This document shows positions 1 through 5,191 of a DNA stretch of 5,191 nucleotides, piece after piece; the first letter of the stretch is position 1, and the number at the start of each line of letters is the position of its first letter. Source of the DNA: Akkermansiaceae bacterium (GTDB lineage Bacteria; Verrucomicrobiota; Verrucomicrobiia; Verrucomicrobiales; Akkermansiaceae); contig JARFPV010000536.1 in NCBI GenBank assembly GCA_029288115.1, forward strand, positions 1-5,191, written 5' to 3'. Below the pieces are notes generated by a model, which made no database searches, was not told the origin of the DNA, and was given only the letters and a program-made list of their open reading frames with translations. Made by a program: the position numbers and the translations under genes.

Positions 1-3000
1 ACGGGGACCTCGGCGACGCCGTCGTCGTCCGTTTCAACCGAACCGATCCATTTGATGAGGTCGGCGAAGTCCTTGCGGATCATGACGGCCGGGGCGTCTT
101 GTCCGGAATCAGCACCTCCGCCGTTTTCTTTTTTCATGGTAGCTTCAGCGTCTGCCATCTCCTCCAAAGCCATCCCCGCTGCAGGAGCGGCTGCGGCATC
201 CGTGGCAAAGGCGTCACGGGACGTCTTGGCCATAAGTCGTCGGTTACCACTTCTGAGGGTGCCATACAAGTAGCCTCCTCCTCCTGCAGCTGCAAAATCG
301 GCGAGGGAATGGCCGAAGGCACCCAGCGTTCTCATTCTTTCGGCATCTTTTGCGACAACGTTGTGCTCGTAGTGAGTGCCGGTGTAGGCATAGCCTCCGC
401 TGAAGTGGCGACGCCATTTCCAGAAGAAAGTCTTAATGTCAGCCACGTTGCTGCCGCCGGAAATGTATTCGAGTGACTTGTCGTAAATGGTGAGGGCGAG
501 GGAGCCTTTGACGGGTTCGCCATGCTGGTCGGTGACGCGCACCTTGACCTTGCCATCGGCGCGTGGCTTGAAGCGATCGCCACTCGGTAGCACGGCGACA
601 TTGAGCACACGTTTTTCGGGTGGCACGATAATCTCCCTGACCGTGGTGTGGACCTGTGCGTCTGATACCGTGGCTGCCTCGATAAAGAAATTGGGCATGT
701 CTTTGAGCGAGACAGGGATTTTTACGGTAGTGCTCTGTCCTTTGATATTGATGATGCGGTGCTCGATCCCCCCGCGCAGGCTGAGTAGGACGGTGCTGTT
801 AGGGCGTTTGGTGTTGATCAGCAGCTTCACGGTTGAGCCGTTCGTGTAGGTGCGCTTGTCGGCAATCAGCTCGATGTGGTTATACTGGAAACCATCGGCT
901 GCCTCGCCGTCACCGCGGACAGTGAACAGGATGGCACCTTCTATTTTCCGGCCTTTTGCATCTGTCAGTGTAGCGGCGAGTCGGTATTGTCCTGCCTTGC
1001 CCGCCTGGAACTTGTGGGCGGCATTGCTGTCTGCGGTGGTTTTTATTTTCCAAGCCTCGACTTCTTTTTCAGCCACCTCGCCGTCCTGATCCGTGGTGAT
1101 GCGGTAGAGGGTCAGCTTGCCTGAAGCAGGCACGTGCTTTCCGTCAGCGGTGCGTGATGCGATAGTTGCGTTGATGGGCTCACCGACGTTCGCGTATCCA
1201 CGGTCGAGCCAGACGCTGACGTTAAAGGCCTTGCGAGCGGCGATGATGCTGCCCTTGCCGACGATGGTGCGGCGGGACGCATCGACTACTTCGGCGGTGA
1301 CTGTGTACCGGTGGTCAGTATCGCTGTGAACGGCTTTGGCGAGGGCGGTATCGACCTCTATCTTGACCGTGCCGTCGGGACCTATTTCCAGTTCCTGTTC
1401 TAAGACGATTTCAGGTTGCTCGCCACCGCGGTGCCACCACCACGGGCTTGGGCAGCCACACCCCCAACGTTTCCAGCCTGGGTACCATGGTCGTTCGACA
1501 TCAAGCCAGCCGTAGCCGTTGCCATAGAGCCAGTCCCAGCGACCGTAGGGGAACCATTTGTCGTTGTGGCGGGTGCGCATGACCTTGACCTTGACCTTCG
1601 CCTCGGCGACGGGTGCTCCGTGGTAGTAGTTCGCTTTGACGGTGGCGGTGAATTTTTCGCCGAGCTTCACGGCGTCTTTTGGGGCATCGACGTTGACCTC
1701 GAACTCCGGTTTTTTATATTCCTCGATGCGGAAATGGTGTGAGCCGAGCTGGCGTTTGCCGCTTTTCAGCATGATGCGGTAGCTACCGAGCTTGGCGTCC
1801 TCGGGAAGGTCGTAACTATACTGCACGCCTCCGTAGGCATCGGCAGTCAGGAGCCCTGATTTATAGACTTCAGCACCATCCGGGGCGTTGATGTGGACCG
1901 TGTATTGAGCTCCTGCATAGGTAGAAACATCCTTGAGCTCGTAGCTGGCATTACGATGCCAGAACTTACCAAATACCTTTTGCTTCGGTTGATAGACAGG
2001 GCGATCAGTGATGCCAAATGCCTTTGTGTTGCGCAGGGTGCCATGATCACGGATGTAGGAGTTGATGCGGCCGAAGCCGAAGAATGCTTGCCCCTTGTCT
2101 GACTTGGCGCGGACCATCCACTGGTATTTGGTATCCATCTCCCCGTTCTTGACGAAAACGGTGCCATCCTTACCGGAGGTGCGGGTGGCGGACTTGGTGA
2201 GGATATCGTATCTTCTTTCCTTGGTGCCATTTTTCCTTCTGACCTGGTCGTATCCAAGGAACTCCAGTTTGACGCCTGCTATGGGTTTACCGGTGATGGA
2301 ATCCGCAACATAATAGAGCTCGCCATCCTTGATATCTTTTTTCACCAGGGTCAGGGCGTCGATCCAGACGACGGTGTGGGCGGTGACGCCATCCTCCAGC
2401 GCGGCGGAGATGAGGTAGACGCCGGGTTTTTTGGTCGGGATGCTGAGGGTGGCACGTGTGTCCCAGTGGTGATCACGGGGTTTGAGCTTATGGGTGCGCT
2501 TACCAACTTCTTTGCCGAGATATTTTTTCTTGCCGCCACTGACAAGATCATCGGCGAGGTTGTGCCAACGGAGCTTCTGCCAGTCAAGTTTGGCGGGGTT
2601 GCCTTGCAGGTAGTCCCATGAGTTGTCGATGATTGCGTTCATGTCGACCTCGCGGGCGGTCAACGTCACCGATTGGGCATTCCGGAAAACGTAGTTAATG
2701 GATGGCTCGGTGCCGATGGGATAAGCATTTCTGCTCGGTTCGAAACGACCCCAGTTGCCGATGATCTGCTTGAGAAGTTTTTTGCGGTTCTTAACTGAAT
2801 TGTCTTTCGGGAATCGTTCGATGGTTTCCTTCAGGAGCACAACGGCTTTCTCGTGCTGACGGCGGTCGAGGTAGATCTGGATGAGCCGGTCGGCAGCGCT
2901 GTCATCGGTGGTGGAAAGCTCGCGGTAGATGCGGATGAAGTTCTGGTCGTCGGGCAGGTTGAAGCGTTTTACGCCGGTGGCGAGCTTGGCGACCGTCTCA

Positions 3001-3860
3001 TTGTCCCCGAGTGTGTGCAGTTGGAGGATGCCTTTTTGGTTGTCCATATCCATGTTAGCGAACCACCCGTAGCTGTTCATGCTGGAGACACCGAACTGTC
3101 CGTGGAGGAACATGGCCCATTGCTTGACCTGTTTGTTTTGGTGGATGCAGAACCGCCATCGTTCGCCATCATTTTTGGCGGCTTCCCAGGATTCCGGGAG
3201 TTGGTAAAAAAGTGGGTTGCCTTCGGCGTCGACGGGTGCGCCTTGTGGGTTGCGGCCGCCCCTGTGCCATCGGCTTCCGGGTTCAACGTCTGGCAGTTTG
3301 GAGAGGTCGGTGAGCTTCTGGAGTCGCCACGCCCCGCTGTTCATCATCAGGGCTCGTGCGATGGAGCTGTAGATCTGGGATTTTTGGGCGTCTTCGGGAT
3401 CGTTGTTGAGCGCTTGGGTGAGGATTTGCAAGGCACGTGCGCGGTCGCGGTCAATGGTATAGGCATATTGTCCGCCGCCACGGTGGTGGCCGCGTTTGAA
3501 CTCACCGGCGACGATGTAGCCGTAGTGGGGAATGCTAATGTATTGGTTGCCGGCGGTGATGAGCAACTGTGTGTTCTTTGGGTGTTTGGTGAGAGCGGAT
3601 TCAATCAGTTCATCGAGTTCAGCCATGCGCTGGAGGCGCTGAAGGCAGTTGTAGGCATGGTTAAGATCCTGGCTGGTTTTATTATCGCCATCGGCATCGA
3701 GGAGCTTTTTGTAAATCTCGAGGGATTCTTTGTAGTTCCCTTGTTTGGTGAGTTTTTCGGCCTGGCTGCGCTGTTTTTCGGCATTTTCCTGCGCATGGCA
3801 AATCGGCAAGAATAGGGCGCCGAATGCGAGGGTTAGACTGATGAGATTTCCTGTTTTCAT
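1..3860 (-). CDS. Secreted TPR-containing alpha-2-macroglobulin family protein (3' end outside window)
   Basis: A2M proteins are large protease traps: a protease cuts the bait region, the protein collapses around it, and in many members a thioester (CxEQ) binds it covalently. The frame is open from the ATG at 3860 to the left edge, giving 1286 complete codons. Residues 1-23 look like a Sec signal peptide. Residues about 28-57 and 312-365 are TPR-like helices. Beta-sandwich MG domains appear to start near residue 370. Family hallmarks are TDRPVYQP (618-625), FRIEEYKKPEFEV (from 710), a Trp-rich segment (769-809), ADKRTY (1000-1005), DKSLEYISGGSNV (from 1127), FFWKWRR (1145-1151), a low-complexity bait insert (about 1155-1258) and IRKDFADLIKW (1261-1271), which opens the conserved A2M domain. 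The thioester region would lie beyond the edge, so whether it is intact is unknown. The ATG at 3860 is chosen because it starts the signal peptide and no other in-frame ATG exists back to the preceding gene's stop at 4062. No frameshift was found in the parts translated codon by codon. The family call is firm; the protease-trap role is inferred. Confidence 0.93.
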   Translation of the reverse strand, partial: MKTGNLISLTLAFGALFLPICHAQENAEKQRSQAEKLTKQGNYKESLEIYKKLLDADGDNKTSQDLNHAYNCLQRLQRMAELDELIESALTKHPKNTQLLITAGNQYISIPHYGYIVAGEFKRGHHRGGGQYAYTIDRDRARALQILTQALNNDPEDAQKSQIYSSIARALMMNSGAWRLQKLTDLSKLPDVEPGSRWHRGGRNPQGAPVDAEGNPLFYQLPESWEAAKNDGERWRFCIHQNKQVKQWAMFLHGQFGVSSMNSYGWFANMDMDNQKGILQLHTLGDNETVAKLATGVKRFNLPDDQNFIRIYRELSTTDDSAADRLIQIYLDRRQHEKAVVLLKETIERFPKDNSVKNRKKLLKQIIGNWGRFEPSRNAYPIGTEPSINYVFRNAQSVTLTAREVDMNAIIDNSWDYLQGNPAKLDWQKLRWHNLADDLVSGGKKKYLGKEVGKRTHKLKPRDHHWDTRATLSIPTKKPGVYLISAALEDGVTAHTVVWIDALTLVKKDIKDGELYYVADSITGKPIAGVKLEFLGYDQVRRKNGTKERRYDILTKSATRTSGKDGTVFVKNGEMDTKYQWMVRAKSDKGQAFFGFGRINSYIRDHGTLRNTKAFGITDRPVYQPKQKVFGKFWHRNASYELKDVSTYAGAQYTVHINAPDGAEVYKSGLLTADAYGGVQYSYDLPEDAKLGSYRIMLKSGKRQLGSHHFRIEEYKKPEFEVNVDAPKDAVKLGEKFTATVKANYYHGAPVAEAKVKVKVMRTRHNDKWFPYGRWDWLYGNGYGWLDVERPWYPGWKRWGCGCPSPWWWHRGGEQPEIVLEQELEIGPDGTVKIEVDTALAKAVHSDTDHRYTVTAEVVDASRRTIVGKGSIIAARKAFNVSVWLDRGYANVGEPINATIASRTADGKHVPASGKLTLYRITTDQDGEVAEKEVEAWKIKTTADSNAAHKFQAGKAGQYRLAATLTDAKGRKIEGAILFTVRGDGEAADGFQYNHIELIADKRTYTNGSTVKLLINTKRPNSTVLLSLRGGIEHRIINIKGQSTTVKIPVSLKDMPNFFIEAATVSDAQVHTTVREIIVPPEKRVLNVAVLPSGDRFKPRADGKVKVRVTDQHGEPVKGSLALTIYDKSLEYISGGSNVADIKTFFWKWRRHFSGGYAYTGTHYEHNVVAKDAERMRTLGAFGHSLADFAAAGGGGYLYGTLRSGNRRLMAKTSRDAFATDAAAAPAAGMALEEMADAEATMKKENGGGADSGQDAPAVMIRKDFADLIKWIGSVETDDDGVAEVP
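87..398 (-). other. Predicted bait region insert of the A2M protein
   Basis: About residues 1155-1258, between the conserved FFWKWRR motif and IRKDFADLIKW, are of low complexity. They hold a Gly run (1193-1196), a basic cluster with possible trypsin-like sites (R1203, R1207, R1208, K1212, R1215), an Ala/Met/Glu-rich stretch (11 Ala and 3 Met in the 27 residues from F1218) and a KKENGGG turn. Exposed, flexible, compositionally biased sequence just before the conserved A2M domain is the expected position and character of a bait region. Bait sequences are not conserved between members, so the assignment rests on position and composition, and the limits are approximate. Confidence 0.65.
1434..1556 (-). 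other. Tryptophan-rich segment within the A2M protein
   Basis: Residues 769-809 contain ten Trp, four Tyr and one Phe in 41 residues, with motifs WFPYGRWDWLYG, RPWYPGWKRWGCGC and a closing WWW (807-809). Two cysteines (801 and 803) form a CxC pair. The segment sits in the MG domain after the FRIEEYKKPEF motif, preceded by a normal strand (AKVKVKVMRTRH) and followed by a normal one (EIVLEQELEIG), so it looks like a long loop between two beta strands. I recall similar aromatic segments in TPR-type A2M proteins of Planctomycetota, but cannot verify this here. No function is assigned. Confidence 0.8.
2763..3788 (-). other. N-terminal TPR-like helical region of the A2M protein
   Basis: Residues about 25-366 precede the first MG domain. 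The first part (AEKLTKQGNYKESLEIYKKLL) is a clear TPR helix pair with the expected Gly, Tyr and Ala/Leu spacing. The last part (LIQIYLDRRQHEKAVVLLK followed by ERFPKDN) is a second good TPR with the typical Pro after helix B. Between them lie less regular stretches, including the Gly/His-rich GEFKRGHHRGGGQYAY (around residues 120-135) and a Trp-rich stretch with WHRGG and ESWEAAKNDGERWRF, which may form another fold. TPRs usually mediate protein contacts; the partner is unknown. Confidence 0.7.
3792..3860 (-). other. Signal peptide of the A2M protein
   Basis: The first 23 residues have a short basic N-terminus (MKTGN), a hydrophobic core (about residues 6-20, LISLTLAFGALFLPI) and a likely signal peptidase I site after CHA, before Gln24. 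Export through Sec to the periplasm or outside is expected. Cys21 follows L-P-I, which is a poor lipobox because Ile sits where Gly, Ala or Ser is required, so a lipoprotein is less likely but not excluded. Confidence 0.82.
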
Positions 3861-3939
3861 GATGGTTTCTGAGATTGTGGGATTGGTGCTATTTGTAGAA
3901 TGACACGCCTGATGGAAAATCCTTAGAATATTTTTCGGA

Positions 3940-3968
3940 TTAATAACAAATGGTGAGTGGCGATCCAA
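3940..3968 (-). promoter_or_regulatory. Weak candidate promoter for the A2M gene
   Basis: On the minus strand, TTGGAT (3968-3963) and TATTAA (3945-3940) are separated by 17 bases, inside the AT-rich gap between the terminator and the A2M start. They match the sigma-70 consensus at 3 of 6 and 4 of 6 positions. Because a strong terminator precedes it, a promoter is needed somewhere in 3999-3861, but this exact choice is tentative. A small inverted repeat (CCAAT, three bases, ATTGG, 3965-3977) overlaps the proposed -35 and could be an operator or chance. The bases just before the ATG at 3860 (CTCAGAAACCATC) contain no clear Shine-Dalgarno sequence. Confidence 0.25.
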
Positions 3969-3999
3969 TCTTATTGGCGTGGAGCGACGGATTTGTGAC

Positions 4000-4030
4000 A
4001 AAAAAATGGGACAGCATGTCTGCTGTCCCA
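4000..4030 (-). terminator. Rho-independent terminator after the sulfatase gene
   Basis: On the minus strand a perfect 10-base-pair stem (TGGGACAGCA / TGCTGTCCCA, arms at 4030-4021 and 4016-4007) with a four-base loop is followed at once by seven T (4006-4000). It begins 31 bases after the sulfatase stop codon. The T tract lies on one side only in the minus-strand sense, so it should stop sulfatase transcription before the A2M gene. Confidence 0.92.
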
Positions 4031-4061
4031 AATGATTGATACGTGGTTGTTTTTTCGGCTG

Positions 4062-5191
4062 TTACTTGCTCTTGCGAGCGCGTTCATCTTTGACCTGCTG
4101 GGCGAGGCGTTTGACGTAGCTTTTGCCCTTTCCGTTTTTAAGGGCTTCGTTGACCCAGGCATCAGGGATTGTATCCAGCAAGTTGAATTGTTTGAAGGTG
4201 TTGATGAGGTTGAGTTGGGAATACTCGTTGTTTTTTTGGCTGAGCTCCTTGACGAGTGCCGATGTGGCGGATTCTTTTTTGCCGATGTTGATCAGAGCGG
4301 AAGCGGCTTGCACGCGGATGGCGGAATGCTTGTCACTGAGTATTTGTGCAAGGGCGCTTTGAGCAGGGGACGCGCCTTTACCGAGGACCACACAGCCTAG
4401 CGTCGCCCAGTAGCGCTGGAGCGGGTCGTCTGATTTGAGCAAGGAGACAAACTGCGGCAGGTTTTTGGGGTTTCTGGCGGACGCCTTGAATGCCAGATCG
4501 ACCAGTGTGGGCAGTTTTTCTTTGTAGGACGCCATGTAGTCGTTGATGGGTGCGTTTGGGGAGAGCTCAGCGAACATGGGCTCGGGGATGACGCCGGTGT
4601 CTCCTATTTCGATCATGATTTCCTTGAGGCGTGCGCGCATTTTCTGGAGGCGCTCGGCGTGGGATTTGTCGTTGGCTAGATTCTTGACTTCCCACGGGTC
4701 GGCATGGGTATCGAACAGCTCTTCGACCGGTTGATTCGGCTCCCAGGTGGATTTGTGCCGGCCTGTGAGCTTGCCATCTTGCCAGGCGTCTTGCCACGCG
4801 TTCCAGCCGAGCTGGCCGAACTGGTAGTAGCTGTAGGGGGCGGCGGGGAGGTGTGGTGAGAATCGGCGGATGTATTTCCAGCGGCCGTCGGTGAGGCCCC
4901 GGCGCATGCCGTAGATTTCATCGAATCGGTCGGCGTAGAGGAAAACGACGTCATCCTCGCCGGGTGCGACGCGTTTGCTGCCTAGGAAGGCGCGGCCTTG
5001 CATCTGGTTGGGTTTTTCAAGGCCGACGAGTGAGAGCAGGGTGGGGGCGAGGTCGACGAATGCGACTGGTTCGTCGATTTTTGTTCCTGGTTTGAAGGGT
5101 GAGAGGTGTTGCCATTTTTTGGGGAAATGAACGAGCATGGGGATGTGGGAACCCGTGTCTTTCAGGTAGCGTTTACCGCGTGGTGTAATGC
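4062..5191 (-). CDS. Sulfatase with C-terminal HEAT-like repeats (5' end outside window)
   Basis: Type I sulfatases hydrolyse sulfate esters or N-sulfate groups using a formylglycine made from Cys or Ser in a C/S-x-P-x-R motif. That motif and the first metal ligands lie in the N-terminal part beyond the right edge; 375 complete codons are visible, ending in TAA at 4062. Visible hallmarks are RGKRYL followed by DTGSHIPMLVHFP (5180 to about 5121), whose Lys at 5172-5174 matches the sulfate-contacting lysine of the family. Then come DEPVAFVDLAPTLLSLVGL, MQGRAFLG, a C-terminal subdomain with GRWKYIRRF, and EELFDTHADPWEVKNLAN (4724-4671), the usual closing motif. After a linker the chain continues with three HEAT-like helical repeats (4460-4188) and a Lys-rich tail, beyond where most sulfatases end. 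The layout resembles the N-sulfoglucosamine sulfohydrolase-like sulfatases of polysaccharide-degrading bacteria, but the substrate cannot be read from this part. An ATG at 5138 is internal, not the start, because the frame and family match continue upstream to the edge. Confidence 0.93.
   Translation of the reverse strand, partial: ITPRGKRYLKDTGSHIPMLVHFPKKWQHLSPFKPGTKIDEPVAFVDLAPTLLSLVGLEKPNQMQGRAFLGSKRVAPGEDDVVFLYADRFDEIYGMRRGLTDGRWKYIRRFSPHLPAAPYSYYQFGQLGWNAWQDAWQDGKLTGRHKSTWEPNQPVEELFDTHADPWEVKNLANDKSHAERLQKMRARLKEIMIEIGDTGVIPEPMFAELSPNAPINDYMASYKEKLPTLVDLAFKASARNPKNLPQFVSLLKSDDPLQRYWATLGCVVLGKGASPAQSALAQILSDKHSAIRVQAASALINIGKKESATSALVKELSQKNNEYSQLNLINTFKQFNLLDTIPDAWVNEALKNGKGKSYVKRLAQQVKDERARKSK
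4188..4460 (-). other. HEAT-like repeats at the C-terminus of the sulfatase
   Basis: Three helical pairs of about 30 residues follow one another. The first (4460-4374) contains LPQFVSLLKSDDPLQRYWA; the second (4373-4281) contains ALAQILSDKHSAIRVQAASAL and is the clearest HEAT match, with the D-x-x-x-x-x-R-x-x-A-A-x-A-L pattern; the third (4274-4188) contains ALVKELSQKNNEYSQLNLIN and is more diverged. Such repeats usually form a curved scaffold for binding a protein or polymer. They are not part of the catalytic fold. Confidence 0.75.

Noticed and set aside
1416..1742. Plus-strand open frame of 108 codons, Val/Ala-rich
   Set aside because: It is antisense to the Trp-rich segment and the FRIEEYKKPEF region, which are in the well-supported minus-strand frame.
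1847..2257. Minus-strand open frame of 136 codons, Ser/Pro/Thr-rich
   Set aside because: It lies in a shifted frame of the A2M gene; the biased Ser/Pro/Arg composition is typical of an out-of-frame reading.
3792..3801. Lipoprotein signal with Cys21 of the A2M protein as the lipid-bearing residue
   Set aside because: The sequence L-P-I-C lacks the small residue required before Cys in a lipobox, while CHA before Gln24 is an acceptable signal peptidase I site.
2853..3815. Plus-strand open frame of 320 codons
   Set aside because: It is exactly codon-aligned and antisense to the TPR-like part of the A2M gene. It stays open because TTA, CTA and TCA codons are rare there. The translation has no recognisable family, and the opposite strand shows clear A2M and TPR motifs.
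3965..3977. Short inverted repeat CCAAT / ATTGG as an operator
   Set aside because: The arms are only five bases long, expected by chance in such a region; kept only as a remark under the promoter candidate.
3861..4061. Possible read-through fusion of sulfatase and A2M, since both lie in one reading frame with no other stop between them
   Set aside because: The TAA at 4062, the strong terminator just after it and a proper signal peptide beginning at 3860 indicate two proteins. Staying open for 67 codons is possible by chance in a short gap.
4032..4400. Plus-strand open frame of 122 codons
   Set aside because: It is codon-aligned antisense to the sulfatase HEAT repeats and starts inside the terminator-proximal region; it is a shadow of the real gene.
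5136..5138. ATG at 5138 as the start of the sulfatase
   Set aside because: The frame continues upstream to the window edge and encodes the conserved RGKRYL and DTGSHIP family motif, so this Met is internal.

Overview
The window holds two genes, both on the minus strand and both cut by a window edge, separated by about 200 bases. The right part (5191 to 4062) is the C-terminal part of a sulfatase that ends in HEAT-like helical repeats. It is followed by a clean intrinsic terminator. The left part (3860 to 1) is one uninterrupted reading frame of 1286 visible codons. It encodes a secreted alpha-2-macroglobulin (A2M) family protein with an N-terminal TPR-type helical region. It runs off the left edge just after the bait region, so the thioester and receptor-like domains are not visible.

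No taxonomic marker gene is present. A secreted sulfatase with HEAT repeats, a very large TPR-A2M protein, medium-high GC and a start codon without a clear Shine-Dalgarno sequence together resemble the Planctomycetota/Verrucomicrobiota group, perhaps a marine or gut verrucomicrobial polysaccharide degrader. This is inference from gene content only.

Reading in the direction of transcription, the layout is: sulfatase core end (5191 to about 4600), linker and three HEAT-like repeats (about 4500 to 4188), lysine-rich tail and TAA (4064 to 4062), terminator hairpin (4030 to 4000), an AT-rich stretch with a weak promoter candidate (about 3968 to 3940), and then the A2M gene. That gene runs through the signal peptide, TPR-like region, macroglobulin (MG) domains, a tryptophan-rich segment, more MG domains, the bait-region insert and the start of the next conserved A2M domain.

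The terminator and the signal peptide indicate two separate transcription units and proteins, although both lie in the same reading frame. A plausible joint role is extracytoplasmic: the sulfatase would remove sulfate from glycans, and the A2M protein would trap proteases at the cell envelope. Adjacency is the only evidence that links them. Everything known here fits established families. I see no CRISPR array, tRNA, rRNA, insertion sequence or clearly undescribed system. The most unusual features are the tryptophan-rich segment and the Ala/Gly/Met-rich bait insert of the A2M protein.
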